From Flavobacteriaceae bacterium UBA3179 (GTDB taxonomy: Bacteria; Bacteroidota; Bacteroidia; Flavobacteriales; Flavobacteriaceae), in contig DEXR01000022.1 of assembly GCA_002364245.1 (NCBI GenBank), forward strand, positions 2,369-19,216: a stretch of 16,848 nt of DNA, given 5' to 3'. The notes beneath the pieces are model-generated. The model was given only the letters and a program-made list of their open reading frames with translations. It had not been told where the DNA came from and ran no database searches. Shown here in pieces: positions 5,937-12,968 of the stretch. How positions within the stretch are numbered: the stretch's first letter is position 1; each line of letters starts with the position of its first letter. Made by a program: the position numbers and the translations under genes.

Positions 5937-8288
5937 TTAATGTAGTTTTCCGAAGGTGATACCAATAAAAAAAGTTCGAGGTGCATTGGGACCATAGATA
6001 TAATCTGAATCTCTTGTAGGGCCTTTGTCAAAGTCGTCTTGATAGCTGTTAAATATGTTTTTTACTCCGGCCGAGAAGGTGGTCTGAAAATCTTCAGAAA
6101 AATCTATATGGGTGTCAAACTTGATATTCATATCAAGAAAAGGATTTACCTTATTCAATTTTAAAAATCCCGTATTGCTTATTACACGAGGCACCGTCAT
6201 CGCCCCAGTGTAATTTCCTGTAAGGTCAAGTCTAAACATTTCAGAAGGAATCCAAGATGCATTGGCGTACCCATACACGTTTGGGTTTCGTACAAACTCA
6301 TTAATTATAATATCATTTTCGCCTGCAGTGCCATCACTTTCAAATAAAACTTGTGGTTTTTTGTATTTAGATTCTTGAACCGTTCCACCCAATTGAAACT
6401 GCCACTTTTTTGAAGGGGAAAGCCCTATTTCAAAATTGGCGCCAAATACTTCAGCACCTGATCCATTTCGTACTTCTTCTAAAATAGACCCATTAGGCAA
6501 AGGGGTTCCTGTGCTTACAATGGTAAAAGGGTCTTTTAAGTCTGTGTAAAAGCCTTCCAGTAAAAAATCGGTTTGTACTTTATTGAAGTCTTTTGAATAA
6601 TTTAAGGATGCTGTATATGCGTTTGAATATTCGGTTTTTAAGTTTTCAGAAAGGATAACAAATTGTGGTTCTCCACCCACGGATGAAATGTGTAAATTTT
6701 CATTAAAAGCTTGCGGGGCTCGAAACCCACGTGCATAACCACCTCTAAACTTTAATTCGTTTGTAAATTGATAGGCTATCGTTAACCGTGGGCTCAATGA
6801 AGATTGACTGAGGTTTACGTTCCGTTCAATGGTGTTAACTTGGTACGTTCCATCTACGGTAACGTTGTCAAATCTAGCACCTAATAACGTGGTAAATTTA
6901 TCGGTAGGCTTCCATTCGTATTGGCTGTAAAGCCCTATGCTACCAACAGATTGATTGATTAATCGATTATAACCAGCGATAACATCTTCGGTTGTGCTAT
7001 AGTTGTATTCAGCACCCGAAGTTAAAACGTCGTCATTTTTAAATGTTTTGGTATGTTGAATTCCGTTAACAATTGCTAAATCTGTAGTATTTCCGAAGGC
7101 ATTATTAGCTAGAATACTGTCTTGCTTGGTTTTTCCACCACCTAAACCACCGTAATAACTATCGCGTTGCGTATAAGATGCTGAGGTGTAGATAGCATAT
7201 TTATTAGTGTAATCTTTGCTATTTAACTCATATTCCGCACCGCCTGTAAAAGTATCGTGGTCTAATTGTTCGGTAATGTCGGTAAATTGAGGGGCTAAGT
7301 CTAATTTATTTCCGCCTCTTCTATACTCTCTGATTGCAGTTAAATCTACAGTTAACCTGCTTCGATCAGTAGGTTTTATAAACGCTTTAGCTCCTACGGT
7401 GTTATTGGTAAGCTTTGTAATTTCGGTAAAACCATCATCATTCGCATCATACGCATCGCGGCTTCTGTAATTTCCGAAAAGGGTGATACCGCTATTTAAA
7501 TCGTCTGCGACTACCGAGGTATTAAAATTAACCACGCGATCAGGTTGTTCACCATTAATAAGAGAAAGCGAACTCCCAATCTCCCAAGTGTTTAAAACCG
7601 GGTCTTTGGTAATAACATTTACCGTTCCGGCAATCGCATTGGACCCGAAAAGAGCTGAACCGCCACTTCTAACAATTTCTACACGCTCAATGGTGTTTGT
7701 TGGAATTTGTTCCAGTCCATAAACCCCCAAAAGAGAGGTGAATATAGCTCGACTATTCACTAATATTTGCGTGTAACCACCGTCTAATCCATTAAGGCGA
7801 ACCTGCGTAAACCCACAGTTTTGACAGTTTGTTTCTACGCGTACGCCTGGTGCGTAGTTTAGTCCATCGGCAAGCGATAAAGACTGGGTCGCTTTTAATA
7901 ATTTAGAGTTTAAGGTAGATACAATTACTGGGGCCTTTTTTCTGTTTACTCTATTTCGAGTGGCACTCACGACTATTTGCTCTAAACCTAAAAGGTCTTC
8001 TATAAGTGTAAAAGACATTTCATTGATACCTTCTGAAATATGAATCTGTTTAGAAATTGTTTTATATCCAACTGATGAAATGGTTATTTGATAAGCACCT
8101 TCTTTAAGTTTCATTAAATATGTACCGTCTTCATTGGCGTTTGTTCCTACAGTTTCCAAGCCTTCTAATTGAATTGTTGCGAACGAAAGCGGTCCGGATT
8201 CAGTATTAATTTTCCCTTTTAGTGTTGCTTTTTGAGCTAAAGTACAAGAAGTGATCATTACAAATAGTAAAACCCTCATAATTTTCAT
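5937..8288 (-). CDS. TonB-dependent outer-membrane receptor, probably for a metal or metal complex
   Basis: A 783-aa outer-membrane transporter energised by TonB. A signal peptide (1-19, ending LAQ) is followed by a CarboxypepD_reg-like domain (about 21-95), a TonB-box/plug region (about 100-215, with VVSATR, ERVEIVRSGGSALFGSNAIAGTVNVIT) and a 22-strand-type barrel ending in FFIGITFGKLH. The plug contains a Cys pair at 155 and 158 (NCQNCGFTQVRLNGLDG), seen in a recognisable Bacteroidetes receptor group. No SusD partner is adjacent, so a glycan substrate is unlikely. It is divergent from a DtxR-family regulator and a ZIP transporter, which points to a metal cargo; the actual cargo (iron, manganese, zinc, copper or a chelate) cannot be read. 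An extended frame begins at a TTG at 8312, but that TTG is part of the -7 promoter box, so ATG 8288 is used. Confidence 0.9.
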   Translation of the reverse strand: MKIMRVLLFVMITSCTLAQKATLKGKINTESGPLSFATIQLEGLETVGTNANEDGTYLMKLKEGAYQITISSVGYKTISKQIHISEGINEMSFTLIEDLLGLEQIVVSATRNRVNRKKAPVIVSTLNSKLLKATQSLSLADGLNYAPGVRVETNCQNCGFTQVRLNGLDGGYTQILVNSRAIFTSLLGVYGLEQIPTNTIERVEIVRSGGSALFGSNAIAGTVNVITKDPVLNTWEIGSSLSLINGEQPDRVVNFNTSVVADDLNSGITLFGNYRSRDAYDANDDGFTEITKLTNNTVGAKAFIKPTDRSRLTVDLTAIREYRRGGNKLDLAPQFTDITEQLDHDTFTGGAEYELNSKDYTNKYAIYTSASYTQRDSYYGGLGGGKTKQDSILANNAFGNTTDLAIVNGIQHTKTFKNDDVLTSGAEYNYSTTEDVIAGYNRLINQSVGSIGLYSQYEWKPTDKFTTLLGARFDNVTVDGTYQVNTIERNVNLSQSSLSPRLTIAYQFTNELKFRGGYARGFRAPQAFNENLHISSVGGEPQFVILSENLKTEYSNAYTASLNYSKDFNKVQTDFLLEGFYTDLKDPFTIVSTGTPLPNGSILEEVRNGSGAEVFGANFEIGLSPSKKWQFQLGGTVQESKYKKPQVLFESDGTAGENDIIINEFVRNPNVYGYANASWIPSEMFRLDLTGNYTGAMTVPRVISNTGFLKLNKVNPFLDMNIKFDTHIDFSEDFQTTFSAGVKNIFNSYQDDFDKGPTRDSDYIYGPNAPRTFFIGITFGKLH

Positions 8289-8309
8289 GTATGCTAATTT
8301 TAATTTGCG

Positions 8310-8340
8310 CAAAGTTAAATTAAATTTTAGATAAGACTAA
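8310..8340 (-). promoter_or_regulatory. Promoter of the TonB receptor-thioredoxin operon
   Basis: Minus strand TAACTTTG (8317-8310) matches TANNTTTG exactly, with TTAG 19 nt upstream (8340-8337) as a 3-of-4 match to the -33 TTTG. Transcription would start near 8306, an 18-nt leader. The -33 element lies in the right arm of the 20-bp palindrome, and the -7 box overlaps a perfect 10-bp palindrome, TTTGCGCAAA at 8304-8313. Confidence 0.6.
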
Positions 8341-8343
8341 AAT
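8324..8343. promoter_or_regulatory. Palindromic operator candidate for the DtxR-family regulator
   Basis: ATTTTAG, 6-bp spacer ATAAGA, CTAAAAT: perfect 7-bp arms in a 20-bp site. Its right arm includes the -33 element of the receptor promoter and ends one base before the -33 region of the regulator promoter. The size and the TTAG/CTAA core recall DtxR/MntR operators. A metal-loaded repressor bound here could shut both directions. Confidence 0.55.
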
Positions 8344-8374
8344 ATTGTTTATTAAATTTAAAAATGTATTTTTG
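8344..8374 (+). promoter_or_regulatory. Promoter of the dtxR-like/ZIP operon
   Basis: ATTG at 8344-8347, a 19-nt spacer and TATTTTTG at 8367-8374 form a near-consensus Bacteroidetes promoter. The -7 box ends only 4 nt before the ATG at 8379, so the mRNA is predicted to be leaderless or nearly so. The ATG at 8364 is upstream of the expected transcription start and cannot be used from this promoter. Confidence 0.65.
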
Positions 8375-8378
8375 TTTT

Positions 8379-9038
8379 ATGAAATACAGTCTTTCAGAAG
8401 AAAATTATTTGAAGGCAATTTATCATTTAGAAAAAATTGCTGCTACAGGGGTTGCTACCAACGCTATTGCTGAGCAAATGGAGACCAAACCATCTTCAGT
8501 AACAGATATGGTAAAAAAACTTTCTGAAAAAGATTTGGTGAATTACATTAAGTACCAAGGCGTTACATTAACGGAAAAAGGAAGGAAAACAGCCTTGACC
8601 ATTATTCGGAAACATCGTCTTTGGGAAGTTTTTTTAGTAGATAAATTAAATTTTCACTGGGATCAAGTTCACGAAATTGCAGAACAATTAGAACATATTC
8701 ATTCTGAAGAGTTAATTTCTAGGTTAGATAAATTTTTAGGTGAACCCGATTTTGACCCTCACGGAGACCCTATTCCCGATAAACATGGAAATATTAAACG
8801 TACTGAAAAGAAACTGTTATCAGATTTAGACAAAAACCAAGGAGGTGTTTGTGTTGGAGTGAAAGAATCTAGCGCTGAATTCTTACAGTACTTAGATAAG
8901 AAAAAAATAACCATCGGTACAAAAATTAAGGTACTGGGGAAAGAGTTTTTTGACGGCTCTATGGTTATTTTGGTTGGAAAAGACCAATCCTTTATTTCCA
9001 AAAAAACAGCTGAAAACCTATACGTACAAACGAATTAA
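8379..9038 (+). CDS. DtxR/MntR-family metal-dependent transcriptional regulator
   Basis: A 219-aa metal-sensing repressor. The N-terminal winged helix-turn-helix (1-65) contains TKPSSVTDMVKKL as recognition helix. The dimerisation and metal-binding domain (66-140) has His79 and Glu83 in RKHRLWE, His98 in VHEI and Glu102/Glu105/His106 in EQLEHIH. The C-terminus (about 150-219) is the FeoA/SH3-like domain found in DtxR and IdeR. By eye alignment, Glu102 replaces the Cys102 of DtxR, as in MntR, but the N-terminal ligand position is Asn9, unlike the Met10 of DtxR or Asp8 of MntR. Metal identity (Mn or Fe) is therefore open. It is co-transcribed with the ZIP transporter (3-nt gap) and divergent from the TonB receptor. 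The start MKYSLSEENYL fits the family; a five-residue extension from 8364 overlaps the promoter. Confidence 0.93.
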   Translation: MKYSLSEENYLKAIYHLEKIAATGVATNAIAEQMETKPSSVTDMVKKLSEKDLVNYIKYQGVTLTEKGRKTALTIIRKHRLWEVFLVDKLNFHWDQVHEIAEQLEHIHSEELISRLDKFLGEPDFDPHGDPIPDKHGNIKRTEKKLLSDLDKNQGGVCVGVKESSAEFLQYLDKKKITIGTKIKVLGKEFFDGSMVILVGKDQSFISKKTAENLYVQTN

Positions 9039-9041
9039 TAT

Positions 9042-9863
9042 ATGGAACAAATAATAGACTATTTTGAATCAATAGACCCCATTTTAGCGGCTTTATACGC
9101 TACTTTGTTTACCTGGGGCTTAACAGCATTAGGAGCTTCTTTGGTGTTCTTTTTTAAAAACATGAACCGTGTAGCGTTAGACGGTATGCTTGGTTTTACA
9201 GGTGGCGTTATGGTAGCGGCAAGTTTTTGGAGTTTATTGGCGCCCGGCATTGAAATGAGCCCTGGCGAAGGATTTGTAAAGGTAATTCCCGCGGCTGTAG
9301 GATTTTTATTAGGAGCTCTATTTTTGTTTGGGCTGGATAAGGTTTTACCTCACTTACACATAAATTTTAAAGAGTCTGAAAAAGAAGGAATTAAAACGCC
9401 TTGGCATAAAACAACGTTGTTGACTTTGGCCATAACCCTACACAATATCCCAGAAGGATTGGCTGTGGGGGTGTTATTTGGAGGGGTTGCTGCTGGGTTT
9501 GACGGAGCCACTATTGGAGGTGCTGTTGCATTAGCAATGGGGATTGGTTTGCAAAACTTTCCCGAAGGTATTGCCGTTTCCATGCCATTACGAGGTATGG
9601 GTATGAGTAGAAAGAAAAGTTTTATGTACGGACAATCTTCTGCGATTGTAGAACCTATTGCAGCTGTTTTAGGGGCTTGGGCAGTACTGACGTTTCAGCC
9701 TATTTTGCCATATGCACTAGCTTTTGCTGCAGGAGCTATGATATTTGTTGTTATCGAAGAAGTTGTTCCTGAAACACAACGAGCCGGTAATGCAGACATC
9801 GCAACCCTTGGGTTTATTGGAGGATTTATAATAATGATGACATTAGATGTAGGACTTGGCTAA
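9042..9863 (+). CDS. ZIP family divalent metal transporter (GufA-like)
   Basis: A 273-aa inner-membrane transporter predicted to import divalent metal (zinc, iron or manganese) into the cytoplasm. About eight membrane segments are visible. The two ZIP signature helices are HNIPEG (134-139) in TLHNIPEGLAVG and QNFPEG (171-176) in GLQNFPEGIAVS; the Q in place of the second H is a feature of the GufA clade as opposed to ZupT. Further conserved acids are Glu204 (VEPIAAVLGA) and Glu239-Glu240 (VIEEVVPE). A short loop with histidines (PHLHINF) precedes a charged cytoplasmic stretch. It starts 3 nt after the DtxR-family gene, so it shares its promoter and presumably its metal control. Confidence 0.92.
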   Translation: MEQIIDYFESIDPILAALYATLFTWGLTALGASLVFFFKNMNRVALDGMLGFTGGVMVAASFWSLLAPGIEMSPGEGFVKVIPAAVGFLLGALFLFGLDKVLPHLHINFKESEKEGIKTPWHKTTLLTLAITLHNIPEGLAVGVLFGGVAAGFDGATIGGAVALAMGIGLQNFPEGIAVSMPLRGMGMSRKKSFMYGQSSAIVEPIAAVLGAWAVLTFQPILPYALAFAAGAMIFVVIEEVVPETQRAGNADIATLGFIGGFIIMMTLDVGLG

Positions 9864-9913
9864 TCTATTTGTCATTATGTTTCTTTACCTTTAAAGTTGA
9901 AAATAGAATTACT

Positions 9914-10339
9914 ATGAAAAAAATAGTTGCTTTATTACTTTTAGTCGTTACAGCGACGGCTTTTTCACAAGAAAACACAGATAAACCTTTAGATGTACCA
10001 AAAATCGCCATAAAAATACAATTAGGTGAAACAATCGAAACCAATGGTTACTCTGTGGCATTTTTAGAGGTGTTGGAAGATTCCCGTTGCCCAACAAGTG
10101 CTACTTGCGTTTGGGAAGGTAGGGTAAGGATAAAGGTTAAAATCGAAGAAGAGGGAAAAAAAGCAGTTGAAGAAACTATAATTTTTGGGAAAACACAGCC
10201 TAAAGAACAGAAAAACCATACTTTCTTTACTTCTTCAAAAGTTAAGCTAGAAGGAATAAAGGTAACTCCGTACCCAAATACAGAAAAGGATAAAAAAGAA
10301 AATGGATATACGCTTTTGGTTTGCGCGTATGATAATTAG
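9914..10339 (+). CDS. Secreted conserved protein with a DSRCP...C motif, function unknown
   Basis: A 141-aa exported protein: signal peptide 1-19 (MKKIVALLLLVVTATAFSQ), then a small, probably all-beta domain. The centre carries DSRCPTSATCVWEGRVRI (Cys59 and Cys65), a motif I recognise from small secreted Bacteroidetes proteins without a known function; a third cysteine is near the C-terminus (LLVCAYDN). The frame is open to a TTG at 9869, but the ATG at 9914 creates the signal peptide and is preferred. It lies 50 nt after the ZIP gene with no terminator between, so it probably belongs to the same metal-controlled operon; TACCTTTA at 9886-9893 is a near-miss to a -7 box, so separate expression is possible. 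The last 4 bases overlap the end of the convergent FeoB-associated gene. Confidence 0.75.
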   Translation: MKKIVALLLLVVTATAFSQENTDKPLDVPKIAIKIQLGETIETNGYSVAFLEVLEDSRCPTSATCVWEGRVRIKVKIEEEGKKAVEETIIFGKTQPKEQKNHTFFTSSKVKLEGIKVTPYPNTEKDKKENGYTLLVCAYDN

Positions 10340-10497
10340 TGGCAGCCACAATCGTTTTTACCACATTTAGTGTTGCCTCCATCGAGTGTACCTGCAGTGG
10401 TTTGTCGTCTTTTTTCAGTTAAAGGGTTCCAGACAAATTTTTTCAGCAAATAGCCTGCTGCGATTAAAAATGTTATAAGTACCAATATCGTCTGCAT
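10336..10497 (-). CDS. FeoB-associated Cys-rich membrane protein (53 aa)
   Basis: A short protein missed by length cut-offs. It has one N-terminal membrane helix (MQTILVLITFLIAAGYLL), a basic linker and a cysteine-rich tail, CGKNDCGCH (Cys45, Cys50, Cys52). This layout and the position just after feoB match the family named FeoB-associated Cys-rich membrane protein. It is thought to act with FeoB in ferrous-iron uptake, possibly in the place of FeoC, but its mechanism is not established. It starts 81 nt beyond the feoB stop with no recognisable promoter of its own, so it is probably the last gene of the feo operon; a 14-bp palindrome lies in the gap. Confidence 0.85.
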   Translation of the reverse strand: MQTILVLITFLIAAGYLLKKFVWNPLTEKRRQTTAGTLDGGNTKCGKNDCGCH

Positions 10498-10553
10498 AAT
10501 CTTTATCGTATTTTAATTTTTAATAGCATTTTTTGGTCGAAATCTGTTTTATA

Positions 10554-10567
10554 ACCTAACATTAGGT
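10554..10567. repeat. Perfect 14-bp palindrome between feoB and the Cys-rich gene
   Basis: ACCTAACATTAGGT is ACCTAA, CA, TTAGGT: perfect 6-bp arms. In RNA it would form at most a 5-bp stem with a 4-nt loop and is not followed by a T-run in either direction, so it is not a standard terminator. It could be an operator, a processing signal or chance. Confidence 0.5.
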
Positions 10568-10578
10568 GAATTTTTCAG

Positions 10579-12678
10579 TTATTTCAATAGTTGAAAGGCA
10601 GCCAATGCCAATACATAAGCGATACCACTCATAATAAACAATTGATACATAGGCCATTTCCAACTGTTGGTTTCCCGTTTAACAATAGCCAAGGTGCTCA
10701 TACACTGCATTGCAAAAGCATAAAACAGTAATAGCGATACACCACTCGCAAAATTGAACAACGGTGTGCCTAAAACAGGGTTTGTTTCGGCGGCCATTCG
10801 GTTTTTTATAGTTTCTTCTTCTTCACTACCTACACTATAAATAGTGGCAAGTGTCCCTACAAATACTTCACGGGCAGCAAACGAACTCACAATGGCGATT
10901 CCTATTTTCCAATCATAGCCTAAAGGTCGTACGGCAGGTTCAATACCTTTACCCATCATACCAATATAAGAATTCTCTAACTTAAAGGAAGCTATTTTAG
11001 TGTCCAGCTCTTCTTGTGTAAGGTTTTGCCCACTACTTTCAGCAGTTACAATTTCTTCAGCGTTATTAAAGTTTCCAGGTCCATAAGATGCTAATACCCA
11101 TAATATAATGGAAATAGCTAAAATGATTTTCCCAGCCCCTAAAACAAAGGATTTGGTCTTTTCAACAACGGTAATCAATACATTTTTAGGAAGCGGAATT
11201 TTGTAATTAGGCATTTCAATAACAAAAAACGAGCGGCCAGGTATTTTCAGGAATTTATCCAATAACCAAGCCGAGCCAATTGCAGCGCCAAACCCAATAA
11301 GGTACATAATCATCAAAGTGATTCCTTGTAAACTGAATATTCCTAATACCCGTTCATCGGGAATTACCAAAGCAATAATAATAAGATACACTGGCAATCG
11401 GGCTGAACATGTGGTAAAAGGAGTAACCAAAATAGTGATTAACCGTTCTTTCCAGTTTTCAATGTTTCGGGTGGCCATAATCGCTGGAATAGCACAGGCA
11501 GTACCTGAAACCAATGGCACCACACTTTTTCCACTTAGTCCAAAACGGCGCATAATCCGGTCCATTAAAAATACCACACGGCTCATGTAGCCGGTTTCCT
11601 CTAAAATTGAAATAAAAAGAAAAAGGAAAGCAATCTGCGGAATAAAAATAACGATACCGCCTATTCCCGGGATGATTCCTTCGGCTATTAAATTAGTGAA
11701 GTCTCCAGGTGGCAGTGAATTTTTTAACCATTCACTTAAGGAAGCAAAAGTGGTATCGATAAAATCCATTGGATAACTGCTCCAGTCGAAAATAGCTTGG
11801 AAAATCAATAGCAAAATAGCAAAGAAAATGACGTATCCCCAAACTTTATGGGTCAAGATTCGGTCCATCCGGCTTCTGAAATCTTTCGCATTAGCCGTAT
11901 CAACAGTAAGTGTTTCTTTTAACACGCTGTTTATAAATTGATAGCGGGCAATGGTTTCTTTTTGCTGAAGTCGTTTCAGGTTGCTTTTCGATTCTGTTTG
12001 AAAACTAGCAACACCTTTTAGTTCGTTTCTAGTTAATGTTCCGAAGTTAACATCTTGGGTGATGACCAACCACAGTTTATACAATTCTTGATTAGGGAAT
12101 GCTTTTCGTAGCCTTTCAAAGTATTCAGGTGCAATTCTAGAAGCATTTACACAGGGCTTGGTGGAAAGTTGTCCATAATTTGTAATAAGTTCTTTAAGGT
12201 TGTCAAATCCTTCATTTTTACGCGAACTTACTAAGGCAATTTTGGTTTCCAGTTTTTGTTCAAGTGCTTCAATATCTAAAGAAATAGCCTTGCGTTTCAT
12301 TCTATCGGCCATATTAATGGCGAGAACAGCTGGAATGCCTAAATCTTTTATTTGGGTAAATAGAAGCAGGTTTCTTTTTAAGTTCTCTACATCGGCCACT
12401 ACTACTGCAACATCGGGGAAATCCTTATCGTTTTTGTTTAATAAAAGTTCAATGACTACATTTTCATCAACTGAAGAGGCATTTAAACTGTAAGTTCCGG
12501 GAAGATCAATAATATGAGCTTTTAAACCACGATCCAACTTACAAAGGCCTTGTTTTTTTTCAACGGTGATACCTGGATAATTCCCTACTTTTTGATTTAA
12601 TCCGGTTAGACGGTTAAAAACAGAAGTTTTTCCTGTGTTAGGGTTTCCTATAAGAGCTACATTAATTTGTCTAGCCAT
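10579..12678 (-). CDS. feoB: Ferrous iron transport protein B (FeoB)
   Basis: The 699-aa inner-membrane ferrous-iron transporter with an N-terminal G domain. G motifs are complete: G1 GNPNTGKT (11-18), G2 Thr38 in PGITVEK, G3 DLPG (58-61), G4 NMAD (122-125) and G5 SSRK (151-154). A helical spacer follows (about 170-260), then the membrane part with the two Gate regions: GTACAIPA with Cys395 and TTCSARLP with Cys424, the cysteines usually linked to the iron path. Length is normal. It lies 3 nt after feoA and is followed by the Cys-rich FeoB-associated peptide. FeoA is a separate protein here, whereas some Bacteroidetes have FeoA fused to FeoB. The operon has its own promoter upstream of feoA. 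Confidence 0.97.
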   Translation of the reverse strand: MARQINVALIGNPNTGKTSVFNRLTGLNQKVGNYPGITVEKKQGLCKLDRGLKAHIIDLPGTYSLNASSVDENVVIELLLNKNDKDFPDVAVVVADVENLKRNLLLFTQIKDLGIPAVLAINMADRMKRKAISLDIEALEQKLETKIALVSSRKNEGFDNLKELITNYGQLSTKPCVNASRIAPEYFERLRKAFPNQELYKLWLVITQDVNFGTLTRNELKGVASFQTESKSNLKRLQQKETIARYQFINSVLKETLTVDTANAKDFRSRMDRILTHKVWGYVIFFAILLLIFQAIFDWSSYPMDFIDTTFASLSEWLKNSLPPGDFTNLIAEGIIPGIGGIVIFIPQIAFLFLFISILEETGYMSRVVFLMDRIMRRFGLSGKSVVPLVSGTACAIPAIMATRNIENWKERLITILVTPFTTCSARLPVYLIIIALVIPDERVLGIFSLQGITLMIMYLIGFGAAIGSAWLLDKFLKIPGRSFFVIEMPNYKIPLPKNVLITVVEKTKSFVLGAGKIILAISIILWVLASYGPGNFNNAEEIVTAESSGQNLTQEELDTKIASFKLENSYIGMMGKGIEPAVRPLGYDWKIGIAIVSSFAAREVFVGTLATIYSVGSEEEETIKNRMAAETNPVLGTPLFNFASGVSLLLFYAFAMQCMSTLAIVKRETNSWKWPMYQLFIMSGIAYVLALAAFQLLK

Positions 12679-12681
12679 AGA

Positions 12682-12906
12682 TTACAGTAATTCAATTTCA
12701 ATAAGTGCAGCAGTTTCTTTTCTAATGGCTAAATGGCTTCCATTAATATTGAGGTACATAGGATCTTGAAAAGGCGCGGATTGTACCAATGCCACTTCGT
12801 TGCCGGGCAAGCAGCCCATTTCAAGTAATTTAAGCGGAACGTGTTCTACCGAAAACTCTTTGATGATAGCCCGTTGCCCTTTTTTAAGTGTGGCGATTGT
12901 ACCCAT
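12682..12906 (-). CDS. feoA: FeoA, SH3-like partner of FeoB
   Basis: A 74-aa cytoplasmic protein with the SH3-like FeoA fold, needed for FeoB activity in the systems studied. The typical order is visible: KGQRAIIKEFSVEHVPLKLLEMGCLPGNEVALV followed in two parts by APFQDPMYLNINGSHLAIR and a short final strand (TAALIEIELL); the LLEMGCLPG turn is the most recognisable part. The stop is 3 nt before feoB, which indicates tight co-expression. The start MGTIATLKKGQ is 27 nt or so after the predicted transcription start. Length is normal. Confidence 0.94.
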   Translation of the reverse strand: MGTIATLKKGQRAIIKEFSVEHVPLKLLEMGCLPGNEVALVQSAPFQDPMYLNINGSHLAIRKETAALIEIELL

Positions 12907-12936
12907 TATCTTTATTTAGATTGATTTTAAACAACG

Positions 12937-12968
12937 CAAAAATAAGGTAATTAGGATTGCTTTGCAAG
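12937..12968 (-). promoter_or_regulatory. feoA: Promoter of the feoAB operon
   Basis: Minus strand CTTG (12968-12965), 20-nt spacer, TATTTTTG (12944-12937): an exact -7 box with a good -33. Expected start near 12933, leader about 27 nt. TTGC-TTT-GCAA (12957-12967) overlaps the -33. I see no copy of the 20-bp palindrome from the regulator promoter and no recognisable Fur box, only a TTAGG half-site (12951-12955) between the two promoter elements. Confidence 0.6.

Noticed and set aside
5936..6031. Upstream extension of the thioredoxin-like frame (32 residues)
   Set aside because: It lies inside the receptor coding sequence and lacks a signal peptide at its start; ATG 5935 gives a clear one and is coupled to the receptor stop.
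8289..8312. Upstream extension of the TonB receptor frame to a TTG start
   Set aside because: The TTG is the end of a TAACTTTG promoter box, and the ATG at 8288 begins a proper signal peptide.
12200..12493. Plus-strand frame of 97 codons inside feoB
   Set aside because: It is antisense to the FeoB G domain, Ser/Thr-rich, with no family features.
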